Shown here piece by piece: positions 10,606 through 22,869 of a stretch of 64,000 bases of DNA; position 1 is the first letter of the stretch, and the number at the start of each line of letters is the position of its first letter. Below the pieces are notes generated by a model. The model was not told where the DNA came from, made no database searches, and saw only the letters and a program-made list of their open reading frames with translations. This DNA comes from Nephrocerus scutellatus (lineage: Eukaryota > Arthropoda > Insecta > Diptera > Pipunculidae), in assembly GCA_947095585.1 (NCBI GenBank), contig OX352763.1, forward strand, positions 34,211,462-34,275,461, written 5' to 3'. A program made the translations under genes and the position numbers.

Positions 10606-12795
10606 CATTATGACTTTGGAGGCCTGTTTATTTTTTACAATAAATAAATTTCAACAAATTTATTGTTTCTACCGCAGTGTGGTACGTTCCTGGAGCCACA
10701 TATCGTCCGAAACCATATCATCAAAACTTGATCGGTTGTTTGGCGATAATTTCAAAGCCATTGTAGAATAAAGACTGTGATGCCATTCGACTGTTTGATT
10801 ATGAACCTCAAGAATTACTACTATCTTTAATTGCTTTAATTATTAATTATTTCATCACCACTTGCATATCTGTGATTCTTAACTTATAATTTCGGAAAAC
10901 AATTTCTGGTAGATTGAAAGCCCACATAAAACGTAACAACACAAGAACATGCCTTGCGATCCAAAAAGGAAAATAACATCAGATAAAAAAACAATCGAAT
11001 GAATAAATAGAACACACCGACGACAGATTTAAAAAAACAGAAGAATAAATCAGAATGCAAACAACGACGACGATTCATGCGATTGCAACACACAACGATG
11101 TTGCAGAGATGTAATCGTTGTTGCACAATCTGAAGTTTTCGTTTTGTATTTTGGTTACGCTTAGATACAGGCAATTGATCTTGGTTGAGATACATTTCTA
11201 GAATAAAAAAACACACTATAGTTGTAATCTGCATCGTTTTTTTGGACTGATTCCAAATAATCTTGATGCTCGTAAATCGATCGAAAGTGTACACTGCGCA
11301 GTAATATTACAAGATGATTGTGTTTGATCGCATCGTTCATTGTTCCCTCCAACACGCGTGTAGTTGCTTGATGTTGAAATAAATGTTGTTGTTCTTCTGG
11401 TTAGTGTTGTTATTGCTCCTCCGAGCAACTTCATAGCTGCCTTTCTATTTCAGCACAGCACGCTTTTTGCTATTTTTAAAGTTGGGAATCTCTGATGATG
11501 ACGATGCGATGAGCAAACCTTATTCATTAGAGATGATTAAGTGGTTTTCGATGAGTCACAGAGAAGTGCAGATAGGGGCGGCAAGGAGTTTTGTAGAAGA
11601 ACTGAAAGTTTGTATCGGTTTGTGCATCGATTTTACAGGAAACAAAGATCCATTACAATCAGATGATATTACGGATTTCCTCGCTAAATTTACGGATATA
11701 TGTTTTTTCGTTAGTTTACTATTACTTCACTCAAACTGGTTAATGTAGTAATCAAGAACGATGCAAAAAACCTTTGGCACGTCATTTGGTGCATGCACTG
11801 GATTGAAGTGAAACTTGCTTAGCACAATTTTTGTGTTTGAATTTATAATAAAAATTATTTGTGATCGTGTGATTGATTTGGAATATTGGAAATGAACAGA
11901 GGAATAGAGAGGGAGAGAGACAGTATTTCATGTACAGTCATACAGACAGTATTAATGTCATTAGAACATGAAGATCTTCAATAAAATCATCCTAAACGCT
12001 TTTTCAATTGGGACGCCCCCTTTTCTCCAATAGGGTTTCTTGGCTATGCATAAAGTTAGCTGAAATTTGTTGGACTGTTCACCTCGTCTATATTTGCCAT
12101 TTAATCATGGAAAATTAAACGCATCAACAACGATTGGAAATTATCCAAATTTGTTTTCAGAGCTCGCTCGCGTTCGGTTGCGATAACTTTACGAGAGTGA
12201 ATTTTCAGCTATAAAGCCAATTTCTGGCTCAACGACTCAACGTTGAGCATTTTTATAATCAAGCAACCCGAAGTCAATCACAAAATGCCATAACACACAC
12301 ACAGAAACGTTCACACGCTTGCTGCAAAAATGTTCATATCCTCTGAATATAAGCTTCGCCCTTCGTGCTCGCAATAAATAAAAATGAAATGCTGTTCGTT
12401 GGTAACCGCATCACTTGAGAACGGCTGGACCAATTTAATCATAGTCCGAATAAGGTTTATACAGAAAGAAAGAAATTGGAAAAGTTGCCCAAATATTAGA
12501 AAATTGGGGAAATACTGAAGGTTATTTTTGTGTGGTCATAACAGACGATGCGAACACTTATATATTTTTTGCCGATCGAAACTTATCGTTTCTATAGTTT
12601 TCTGGGTGGATGAGGTAGTCAGTGGCTGGAGAAGGGGCCAGTGGACGGGAATCATTGAGATGGGGCAGCCGGGAAACGCCGGGTATTTCCACTAGTACTT
12701 TTAATATAAATCTGGTAGTATAAGCTGGGTAGCTGGGGTACCACAAGCTGCCACAAATAACTACAGCCTATGCGGTCGGTTGCATCAGTGTAGTC
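10606..12795. other. No gene recognised
   Basis: An open frame on + at 11467-11748 (93 codons, with FVEELKVCIGLCIDF and DDITDFLAKFTDIC) has plausible amino-acid composition but no recognised domain and no splice context. Minus-strand frames at 10884-11434 are Thr/Ser/Phe-rich and look like AT/GTT repeat by-products. Nothing else is supported. Confidence 0.4.
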
Positions 12796-12799
12796 AAGT

Positions 12800-13150
12800 G
12801 AGTAGTGGTGTTTCGGGCACAAAGCTCTTTGGACTTTGGCTACACGCGAATTGAATTTGGTCGGAGCATGAGTGCGGATGGAATGGAAATATGTTCGAGG
12901 TAACAAACTGGGGTTGGTGTTTCGAACACAGCTCTACTAGTCTACAAAAAGTCAACTTAATGGAACGTCAAGTTTTTTATAAGCTCACTGCTTAGCGTAG
13001 TGTTCTAAATAGTGTCACTGCACTGGGCGCTGGTGTTTCGGACACAACGTCTACAGTACCATTGAACAATAACCTCACAGCTTAAGTAAAGTGTTTTCTT
13101 ACTGGATTGGGGGTCTCGGTGCTTCGGACACAACGTCCACTGTACCATGC
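12800..13150 (+). repeat. Four diverged direct repeats around GTGTTTCGGACAC
   Basis: GTGTTTCGGGCAC, GTGTTTCGAACAC, GTGTTTCGGACAC and GTGCTTCGGACAC occur at about 12808, 12918, 13033 and 13121. Each is followed by related sequence (CAACGTCTACAGTACCAT-like). Each core is itself a small inverted repeat. Spacing is about 110, 115 and 88 bp. This looks like an old tandem array or a decayed repetitive element. Confidence 0.5.
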
Positions 13151-13315
13151 AGCAGCCAAAAAAGAAGATTCGACGAAATCGAAACGTAGCAGGTTCAGAA
13201 GAACCGTAGTTCGGCTGAACTTGGTCGGAAATAGTGACTTCCAACGAAAGAAAGGAGAGAGTTACCACTGCAGAGTATTTCTGTAGTCGGTATTACTCCA
13301 CACAATCACACATCA

Positions 13316-13468
13316 AGCAATTGTTCCGTGCAATATCTGGGTATGTTTGCAAAAGCCGTTTGGGAATTACATCGGTGGTTTTTTGAAAAAAAAAAAAAAA
13401 AAAAGGATATTTTTTAATTTGAGTTTAATTTCCAATTTAACAGCCCTGAGATATTGCACGGAGAATTG
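13316..13468. repeat. Inverted repeat of about 24 bp around a 105-bp spacer with poly(A)
   Basis: CAATTGTTCCGTGCAATATC at 13318 is mirrored by GATATTGCACGGAGAATTGT near 13450. The spacer includes an A18-20 run at about 13385. The arrangement resembles the ends of a small MITE. Confidence 0.45.
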
Positions 13469-13603
13469 TGTTATTCTTTTCTACAAAAACAACTCGGAAA
13501 GACGTTCAGACGGTAGTCTGTAGTCTTACCCATTTGACCATTATGCTCTGTATACAGCCCTATTCGTTAGTTTTATTTTTACGTTTATATATTTTCCTTA
13601 AAA

Positions 13604-13690
13604 AAGATTCTCCCCGTGCCAGTGATTCGAAGCTCTGACTCGGTGAGTCGGTATGGTTTAACCCATCTAGCTACTGTGCTGCATATGCGC
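13604..13690 (-). repeat. tRNA-like SINE head, degenerate
   Basis: Minus strand reads CAGTAGCTAGATGGGTTAA (A-box-like), then AGAGCTTCGAATCACTGGC (B-box-like) about 35 bases on. No matching acceptor stem is obvious. It is probably the head of an old tRNA-derived SINE; a functional tRNA is unlikely. Confidence 0.4.
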
Positions 13691-13699
13691 AACGGTGCT

Positions 13700-16600
13700 A
13701 ATCGTCTGTATTTAAATTTAGGGTATGCCAAATACTTCGTTACAACAGTAAATGGGGACAGCCACCAGACCTTGTTAACTGATTTTTTTTTTGATAAATT
13801 AGAGGAGGTTGACTTGCATAGTTTCAACAAGACGGCACCAAACCAAACAAACTGACCAATCAACCAAGTTATTGAACTTAAAGTTCGGTGACGGTCTTGT
13901 CTCCAGTAATGAATCAGTCAATTAACCGCCTCGTTCGTGTTCGTTTTCGTTTCAAGTCTACGGTCTAAGCCAGAGACTTAAGACGATCTCTGGATCAACA
14001 CTGATCGCGAAATTGCCGTCATATCGTCCAATTTATGGGAGAAAGTCATGAAAATTTTGGTTCAGTGCATTCACTCGTACTGGAGTTTTCGTCAAGGACA
14101 TATCAATGATGTTGTATACGATAATTTTTGGCATCATGGTACTTTAACACGAAATATCTCAAAAACAAGCTGGTTTAAAAAAAATGGCGTGCTCTTAAGG
14201 AAAAACCCTCTAGTTGTCCTATAACCATATTTTTATTCATATTATATATTATACCTATTCCTATACTTTTGTCCTATAAATGAATCATAAAATTGCCATA
14301 ACAAATAGGTTTAATTATAATTTGTTAATCATAAGAATCTTATGATCCTATAATCATGCTATCCATTTATCCTATACGATTATCCTATAATATTAATTCT
14401 ACTATAATAACCATAGTAAAGTGACTATGTATTAAAAAGTGATGCGGCCTTCATTGTTTACTTCCAATAATTCCAAAGAAGTTTTACTTCAAAAAGCCAA
14501 TAAATGCAAGGCTAAGTAAAACATATAGGAACTGTAACATCCTCATACAATTATATTTTGTTTTTGTCCAGTCATTCAATAGTCATCGTTTTGACCCAAT
14601 TTTAAAATATAATCGTAATAAGGAAAATGTGAATTATACTATATACGTTTACCAACGTAATTCTTCCCGCCCATATACGCCGCCTACCCCGAAATTTCCA
14701 CCACTTGAATGACTTAGTTAGTCACGCTACGCGATGACCATGCGGTGCGGTATCGCTTGCATTTGGAAAATCTGCATGCAGGCCTAAGGAGAAAGTAGAA
14801 ATTTAAATTTTTCTTTTCGCTCATTAGCTCATAGCTGGATGACCTCATATTTTGTGTTTACATTCGGTTTGTGTAGCTCATACCCACATACACTTACGAT
14901 AAACAATAACGTTTGCCGTTTGGCCACATATAGCTTACAGTTGAGTATAGCTTGAGTTGAGTTAACATTGTTTATGGCTCCAATATGTAAAAGCAGGGCA
15001 AATTTATTGATTATTTCGATGTTTACCCGGTGTCGGAATGTTTCCTGTTTCCTATTAGTATCGCATAGGTGTGACCAGTGAGCACTGACCCATAAAAAGA
15101 GCGTTAGATTTTGTTGTTTACTAATTTGGATTTGATGACTGAGTGTAAAGCCACTTGCCTCAAGGGTTAATGTAGACGGTATTATTTTACATATATACTC
15201 GTTTTACCGGAAAAAGAATAAACTTTAAAAAGTCACCGAATGTGGGAGGGGGGTCCTCTTTCGGTTATATAACATTCCGGCGACTAATGTAGAAAAACTG
15301 AATGGAATCGCTTTATACCTATGTTAGTATGTGGATTGCTTTTCTCTTCAGTTGGTGTTTTCTTTTATTAACTTAACTTTTATTCGCGACTTCATTTTTT
15401 CGACGCAGCAAAATCTCAACAAAAGCTAAATACAGATGACCATCATCTAGAAACGTGTCTGAGTTGAGGCGGCTGCTTGCCATTTTAACAGACTTTAACA
15501 CACTTCTCTTCCGAGGTGGCAGATCTATCGGTATGATCCATGGAACAACTGTAGCTGCTAGTATTCCGATTTAGTATACAGATAGACACAGGCAATCCAA
15601 AGGTTCTCGTTGGCGCTGTATATAAACGTTTTCTGTAGTTCGTTACCTTTCGCATTAGTGATAACAATAATGACATACATGGTCAGGCATAAGAATCTGC
15701 ATTTTATTAACGTATGCTCAACACCAATAATATGCAACTGGGCCCCTTGCCCCTAGTAATATTTTCCATTGAAAACAGGTACGGGTATCAACTTGGCACA
15801 AGTTCTTAACCCAGAAAATATTGGTCATTGGCTATTCGATGTTTTTCGCATAATCAAACACATTAATGATCTACGATTTTAGTTAAGTTCACTAGGTATT
15901 TTACTGAGCTCCTTGTATCCAACTTTCTTTGGATTGATAGTAGGGATCCTTCTTTTCGTAAACATTACGATCATACTCTTTGAGACTATGCGAATTCTAC
16001 TATCGTTCTCCACCAAAAATATGTCATCTGGCTTCTCCAGTCGTAAAAGACTGTCGTATGAGTTTGAGTCAGTGATCGTGCCCTAGTATAGAGGCCTATT
16101 TTTTCCTTCTTTAGTTTTGTAGATGAGACAGGACAAGTCACATATAGGCTGGTATACGTGGGCTTAGTGTTGGTAGTGGAGTGGAGTGGAGTGGAGTGGT
16201 TGAGAACATTTTCACATTAATGGATTTATACCACGGGAAACCGATAGAATATGGGTCCGCAGTGATAGAGAATTTAACTAAAAATTTTAAAGCGGTTATC
16301 AGACTAGTTCCAACCATATTTTTCTTCTTGGCCAGTCAGAATAGTTTCGGTGATAGTAATGTTCTGCTTTTTGGTAACTTATCTTGCCATTTTTCCCGTC
16401 GGCAACTTATAACCAGTTGGGAAATTTAATGTCTACTACAATGAAAATATTTATATTTCCAAGTTCCAAGTTTCCGTTGTTGTATCACAGCGAAAATGGC
16501 GCTCGGCTTAAAAAGGTTTGTAGGTCTAATCGAATCAGCTGTCGTTAGTTTATGGTCAGCTTTTTTTCAAGAATCCGTTGCACCGTGAAAATGTGGTCCT

Positions 16601-16880
16601 TTATGTGCTGATTTGAACCCGCAATGTGCACCTTATAGCTGTTCTTGCACACCTTTTCTGAGCCGTGGATTTTTATTACCATATACCTTTTCCAATTGAA
16701 TTTGAAGTAGACAAGTGGGCACGGTGTAACAAATCGTCTCTAAGCTCATTTCACTACGAAAGTCGGAGCACTCGAGCGAGTACTTTATGAACGGAAAAGT
16801 TCGCTGTAGTCTAATGGACATGGTATAACAGATCGACTGTTAACCCATTGGACTACGAAAAATTAAAAAGGTCTTAGTCC
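13700..16880. other. No gene recognised; AT-rich with local simple repeats
   Basis: Between 14210 and 14410 the motif TCCTATAA and close variants recur at about 14217, 14271, 14348, 14370 and 14383. A (GTGGA)5 microsatellite sits at 16176-16199. The sequence ACTTTAAAAAGTCACCGAAT near 15222 resembles the end of the mariner at 17.9 kb. No coding exon was recognised. Confidence 0.4.
16176..16199 (+). repeat. GTGGA pentanucleotide microsatellite
   Basis: Just under five perfect GTGGA units in tandem. The array is short enough that no function is implied. Confidence 0.85.
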
Positions 16881-16899
16881 ATTGAATCGAAAAGTTCGG

Positions 16900-17912
16900 T
16901 TAAACTTAAAAGGTTTTCTCAAGGCCCTCAAAATAGTCGTTTGTATCAGTGATGTCTTCTCATTTAACCCATCTCACTTACCATCGAGCCATTTCTTCTT
17001 GAAAACAGGCTAAATCTGAAGAATATGCTGGATGGATTACCAGTTCGTAGGACTATTTATAGTTTTTGCCATGGTGACTACACACGTGTGCACCCGTGCA
17101 ATGTCTTGATGAAACAGCAGTTTTTGCTTCAAATCATTATCGAATCTGTCCAAAAGCTCTGAATAATATTCGCCAGTGATCGTTTTACCCTTTTCATGTG
17201 AATGACACTGCGTGTATCCCAAAAAACTGTAGCCATAACTTTGTTAGGCGATAGACCCACCTTTGCCTTCTTTGGTGCACGTTCAGCCAAAGAAACCCAC
17301 TGTCTTGATTGTTCCTTGGTCTTTGGTGTGTTGTCATTGATCCATGTTTTGTCCACGGTTACGAAACGGCGCAAGAACTCGTTCGGATTGCGGCTGAACA
17401 TCGCTATCGCACTTTTATGATTTTTCCTGTCCAAATATTTATGTAAGATGTGATGTACATGCTCAGATGAGATGCCTACAGCCTCATCCACCTCACGCAC
17501 TTTCATTCTCCGATCGCTGAATATCATTCCATGGATTTTATCGACTATTTCTGGCGTGACTACCTCTGCTGGTACGACCACAACGGAACTCAGTAAACCA
17601 CTTCTTAACCATTGAAATTGATTGTACAGAGTCTTCATAGTAGTTATATATATCAAGCCTTTCCTTGGTTTCGGTGATGGTTTTTTACGCAAAAAATAAT
17701 TTGCTTATCAGCACACGAAATTCACTTTTTTCCATTTTCGTTAAAATTTCGTTAAAAGTTCTCTTTTTTCAATGGCTGTCAAACACATACTAAATGACGC
17801 ACCTTGCTCAAAATTTGACAGTACATAGTGTATTAATAGATGGGAGTGCTGCAATTAAAGTTACTGCGCGGGAACTTTAAAAAGTCACTGAATTATCAAA
17901 CCACCCTTATAT
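16900..17912 (-). pseudogene. mariner transposase remnant
   Basis: A 187-codon minus frame (17692 to 17129), joined by frameshift to 17222-17037, carries mariner signatures in order. They are an HTH-region block (DRRMKVREVDEAVGISSEHV), RRFVTVDKTWINDNTPKTKE around the first catalytic Asp, KVMATVFWD and a second-Asp block, LLFHQDIARVHT (usual form HQDNAxxHT). Weak C-terminal homology reaches about 16915. The N-terminus is degraded (PSPKPRKG). The outer right end reads ACTTTAAAAAGTCACTGAAT and TATCAAACCACCC, a probable terminal inverted repeat. No matching left repeat was found, so the element is inactive. Confidence 0.85.
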
Positions 17913-18153
17913 GTTCGAACGGATTGTTCAGAGTGGAGACACTGGTCGAGGAATAATCAACAAAAATCGTACTCGCTAAGAGTTCGATAGGATGGGCGGA
18001 GTCTGTTACAGTGATTGTGAAGCATAGCAAATAAAAAAAGGGTTATCTTATTCAATCATTTTTGTTTCTTGGTTCTAATTTAATTTTCTTAGTTCTAGAA
18101 CGATATGTGGCTTATACTACAACAGAAATTTAAAAAAATATTTTCTTTAGCTC

Positions 18154-18220
18154 GTCGAAAAATCGAACCTGCGATTCGGAGGAGTGTTTTAATACCGGTC
18201 TACAATTTAGCATTTTCGAC
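18154..18220 (-). repeat. tRNA-like sequence with an intact acceptor stem, probable SINE head or tRNA pseudogene
   Basis: Read on the minus strand, a 67-nt sequence starts GTCGAAA and ends TTTCGAC, a perfect 7-bp acceptor stem. Inside are GCTAAATTGTAGACCGG (A-box-like) and GCAGGTTCGATTTTT (B box with one weak position). No clean anticodon stem was found. A similar T-rich stretch ending ATTTCTGTTG follows both this copy and the one at 18.5 kb. Confidence 0.4.
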
Positions 18221-18514
18221 AATTGCGCTGTATACAGACTGAAACACTAATTGTCCGTATTTAGGTCTATTAACCAAATTACTTTGTTACAAGTCTTAGA
18301 TATACGTTTGTAACGACTTTAGTTCGTCAACTTAGTTACAAGATACCTTACACATAACATATAAGTATACAGCGAAAAAAATGTAAATTAGCAAAAAATT
18401 AGCAAAAAAAAATCACAACAGCTCAGGTAAGTAACACCTATTGTCAGCAGGTCAACTTCCATGCAATCCAGCTATACACCATACTCTACAGAGAACTAGG
18501 AAAAGTGCTATCGC

Positions 18515-18612
18515 AACAGAAATCAAAAAAGGAAACCTTTTCGCGTCGCCACTTTGAGCGAAGACTTCCGTCACGAAAGTGCAACACTCTAACCAAAGAG
18601 CCAATTCATGTC
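18515..18612 (-). repeat. tRNA-like SINE head, second copy
   Basis: Minus strand has TTGGCTCTTTGGTTAGAGTG, an excellent A box, but only a poor B-box candidate downstream (GTCTTCGCTCAAAG). It is followed by TTTTTTGATTTCTGTTG, which resembles the sequence after the 18.15-kb copy. It is probably a diverged SINE of the same family. Confidence 0.35.
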
Positions 18613-18619
18613 TCACTGA

Positions 18620-20190
18620 GAAAGTACTTTACCAATTGTTCACAAATAACAAAACATTCTCTCAGCGCTACAAACATTATTTTTAAGTTCCACCACTTAT
18701 CGATATTTTTCTGTAGACGGTCTGTATTTTAAAAGCGTTTGCAGTTATTAGATACTTCACAGCTTCAAACTTGCTAAGTTTATTGCCTATCTTTGGATTT
18801 TTATAAAAATAAAAACATTGATAAGCCACATACTCTTGCACAGTCACACACTATACTACAAGCCACCTCCGATTATTATTGTTATTAGTATAGGAATAGG
18901 AAACGCCGCACTTATTATGAGCACTTTTATCTGGAATGAATAAGGGGCAGCAAAATTTTATCACATACATATGTTGATATAAGAAAAGCTCAAACATTTC
19001 AGATTTCAAATAAATAAATAAAAGATATCAGAGCGGTTCAGATGGCTTTTGCGTTATTCAACAAATAGCTGACCATGCGAATTATCAAATTCATATTTCA
19101 AATTACGAGTAGCTAGTGACAGATTTGTAAGTTTTATTTGCAGGCGATGAATAATTTGTGGCGCCATTCTGATAACTTTTATCATCAAACATAAACGATG
19201 TGGGAAATTGCATTAAAGGGCGAAATAATGCAATCAGTTATTATTGCGTGGCTGCTTGCTTTATAAATAAATTTATCGAATTCGAATGAGTAAGGTATGG
19301 TAAGGTATTTAATATTTAGAGATCTACATTAGTTGTGGTAAAGTAACGCCTTCGAATTTAAATTTCAATCATTTCTTCCTAAGTTTGAAATTTGCAGATC
19401 AAATCCTCTAACCTTTTACGATTTTAAGCCTATGTTTGGAATTCATAAAATCTGGTCGCCCCGAACTTTTTCTTTGAGTAAAGGCTCGGTGTGCCAAATT
19501 GTTGTGTTACTGAAAAGTTAAAATCTTCCGCAAGAGACTTTCCGATAATGTTAGCATGAGTATGCTAATTGTACAGTCGGAGCTAATCGATGTCAGAATT
19601 ATGGAGACGCTCAGCCCGCTCCTTGTTCTAGACTATATGCTTAGCTTTAATCTGGTGCGAGCCAGTTCAAAAGTGCAAATCTTAGGCTGTGTTCAAGATA
19701 TGCACTATCGCAGTTGGATTTACTTTGGTCACCATCGTTTGTTACCTGCAGTCGAAAACAGAAACTCCTCGAAACTACATTGCATCGTAGACATCGTATT
19801 TACGTTAAACACAGCATTAGGACTCATAATCGGACGATATAGCTGGGGTAGACTGACAATAGGGATAGGATAGACTGACAAGGTTTAAAATCGGCAGTAC
19901 ATTGGGACCCATAGTTAACACTATAACACTAATGGCATTGGACAACGACATCGACAACGACAAAGAGAGATGACAGCAAGTAATCATTTCGAGTACAAGG
20001 CTTGTGCGTAAAAAGATCCACAAAAGATCCTGGGTATCTTCTGATGAAGCCACTCGCAAATAGATAAGCAACGTTTTGATAGACCGCCACTACAACCCGA
20101 AACTGATGACGGTACCGTTGTGCCAACGTTGTGCCAACGTCGATTCGGAGATCATTATCTTGTTAGTATGTTATTCGGAGCATGGATAAC
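18620..20190. other. No gene recognised
   Basis: A 105-codon + frame at 19556-19873 is unrecognised and lacks splice or promoter support. Nothing resembling the window's repeat families was identified before about 20195. Confidence 0.4.
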
Positions 20191-20194
20191 ATCA

Positions 20195-20778
20195 GCAAGA
20201 AAGACTGCATCCCTTATAAAGGGAGAGTATAGGTGCAGCCATCAGCAGAGTAGGCCTAATAACACAGATTGCTTCAGAAATGCATGTGGCCGCAACTATC
20301 TCTGACTGGTGGAAGTGCAATCAAAACACGTGGTGGCCGCTGGTAATTTTCCTCCAGTACAGGAAAAGCGAAATGATCGGGCTAGTCCCTTCAAAGTAAG
20401 GTTGGCGCGAGGTCAATAACCTCGCCCGTAAAAAACCATATTACGGAACCCCAAATCACCCTCGGATAGACTGATAAACGATGACGACCACGGCAACTAA
20501 AACGGCTAAACGATCTCGTGGAAAGTACGCTCACTGTATAGAGCTCGAGCTGCACAGCAGCTTGCCGATACCCTGTCCAAATATAATGCTGACATGACAG
20601 AAATTCTATAGATGCGGTGGACGGGGAATGGTGTCTTACAAAAATCAGAATATGACATACTATATTACAGCTGTCATGCAAGATATCGGCTTTCAAGCAA
20701 ATTTAAAAACGTAAGCCTCATAAACTGATGGTATCCCAGCGGAGCTAATCAAAACAGGAGGCCCCGCAATACAAACGG
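20195..20778 (+). mobile_element. LINE-B 5' portion, interrupted by LINE-A
   Basis: Sequence from about 20240 matches the 5' part of the LINE-B copies at 57.8 and 55.2 kb: CAGAGTAGG, TTCAGAAATGCA, AACTATCTCTGACTGG, CTAGTCCCTTCAAAGTA, TTGGCGCGAGG and ATGGTGTCTTACAAAA. An internal deletion then jumps to CTGATGGTATCCCAGCGGAG and GGAGGCCCCGCAATAC, which in the 57.8-kb copy are the RT-entry block DGIPxEL. LINE-A homology starts directly after. Confidence 0.7.
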
Positions 20779-22270
20779 AGCTGCCGGAAGTAACAATTTC
20801 CAGAATTCGCACCTCAACTCCCAGTAAAGACGAGATCGCTACCCCGATCAACGCACTAAAGTACAACAAATCGGTATTACTAGATTGTATACCCGCAGAG
20901 CTTCTGCGTGCATCTAAAACGACATCAGCAGAGCTTTTTTATTCTCTTGAAGAAACAGCTTGGGAGGTAGTCTTATGAAAACTGGAGAGTCATTAGCGTT
21001 CTTCCTGCAGTTGCAAAGGTAATAGCAAAAGTAGAGCTTGAGCTAACTAAGGAACATCTGGAAGTTACACTCGATTCCGAACAAGCAAGTTTCCGAACTG
21101 GATCCTCCTGTGTAGACAAAATAAACACCCTGCGGACTGTTCAATAATAGTGCGTTGAATTCCGGTCACCACTACACCTGCTGTTCATCGATTTTGAGAA
21201 GGCGTTTGACAGAGTCAACAGACAGTATATCTGGCTCGCCTTACGCAGGAGAGGTATATCCAATAAACTAATAGTTATTATTAAAGCAACCTATGACGGC
21301 TCTAAATGTCACGTGCTGCATAGAGAAAAGCTGTCAGAGGAATTCGAGATACTAAGTGGGGTACGACAAGGTTGCATTCTATCGCCGATACTTTTTTGTT
21401 GGTGATTAGCGATGTACTTCGCGCAGCTTTATCTACCGGAAACAGAGGAATTCGTTGGACTCTTACATCTCAACTCAAACATCTGGACTACGCTGACAAC
21501 GTTTGTTTACTCTCACACAGGATTATGGAGCTGCACCAAATGACAACAAGTGTGGAGAGCGAGGCAAATGTTGCGGGTTTGAAGATTAATACTGCTAAAA
21601 CCGAAATCATCACCCCCGGCACTAACTCAGTAACTCAAGTTAACATTACTGGACAACCGGTAGAGAGAGTAGAGAGTTTCCAATATCTTGGGAGTATTGT
21701 CTCGACCGAAGGTGGAACCGAACAGGACATTGTCAACCGAATTGGCAAAGCAAAATCAGTGCTTGGAATGATGTCCATGATATGGCGAAGCAATGCGATC
21801 ACCAAGCTGCGACTGTTCCGTTCAAATGTTGAATCTGTGCGGTTGTATGGGTGCAGCACTTGGAAGGTGACCACTACTATCACAAAAAGATTACAAACGT
21901 TCGTAAGTAGGTGCCTACGGAACATCTTAAGAGTTTTCTGGCCTAACCGTATCTCTAACGAACATCTTTACCAGAGAACGGGTTAGGAACCAATAGGTAC
22001 AAATATCCAACGACGGAAGTGGCAGTGGATTGGTCACACACTCCGAAAAGGTGACAGTTCCATAGAAAACTACGCAATCCAATGGAATCCGTTGCCTCTG
22101 GATGGTAGAAGAACGGATCGTCCGAGAAATACATGGCGCAGAACAGCTAAGGAAGAGTTACGGCAATTGGGAAAGAGTTGGAGAGAGCTGAAGCTCATTG
22201 GCAGGAACCGCACGCGATAGCGCGTTGGCGTAGTAGAGGTTTTAGGACCCACAAGGGGATATAGGACATT
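20779..22270 (+). mobile_element. LINE-A: non-LTR retrotransposon, RT to 3' end, 5'-truncated
   Basis: RT blocks in order on +: ISVLPAVAKVIAKVE, a fingers block with SFRTGSSCVDKINTLR, LLFIDFEKAFDRVNRQ, GVRQGCILSP (about 21360) and the catalytic region LKHLDYADNVCLLS (about 21476). The usual YADD is YADN here. A 204-codon frame then continues with FQYLGSIVSTEGGTEQDI and a C-terminal zinc-less region ending RRKWQWIGHTLRK. The 3' end is an A-rich AAGAAAAAGAAAAAAG. The C-terminal style resembles RTE-like elements, but the clade was not established. Frameshifts near 21150 and 21400 disable it. Confidence 0.85.
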
Positions 22271-22524
22271 AAGAAAAAGAAAAAAGAACTCGAGCTTAGA
22301 CGTTATAAAATTTATATGTATAGACAAAATATAGTTCTAACTCTGTGATTTATGTTTATATTTTAATATCAACTATATCCCTATAACAGGCACGGGGCAT
22401 AGCATGGAGTGCTGTGGTTAAAATCGAAAAAGCTAAGGTTTAAGTTAACCTTCCGTAGCATACGGCAGATTGGTTCGTTAGAGCCGTATATGGTGCGGTA
22501 TGCCGGTATTATTTATTTTATTTA

Positions 22525-22562
22525 AAAAGTCACTGACTTATCAAACTACCCTCGTACTTTGT
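22525..22562 (+). repeat. Isolated mariner-end-like sequence
   Basis: TTTAAAAAGTCACTGACTTA followed by TCAAACTACCCT closely matches the outer end of the mariner at 17.9 kb. No transposase lies next to it. It may be a solo terminal repeat left by deletion, or the end of a non-autonomous relative. Confidence 0.5.
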
Positions 22563-22869
22563 AGAAAAATGCTTTTTGTAATCACTCTCTGGTGGATAAA
22601 CAAAAAGAGAAGTGCGCTCCTTTATAAATATGAATTAAGTTATCCAATTAAAGGTTCTCATCCTTGTATATTATCCATTTGAAAAGTCAGTAGACAAAAG
22701 CCATTCAATGAATTCATAACAACGTGCAACGTGCATCTCATTCGATAAAGTAAAGGATAATGAACTTTTCTCTGCAAAAAGAAAGCTAAGTCACAATTCA
22801 CAAAATTCATAGAGAAAAAAAAATCTTTAAAGAAATCATCTTTTAAGTCAAAGAGTTCCACACGACATA

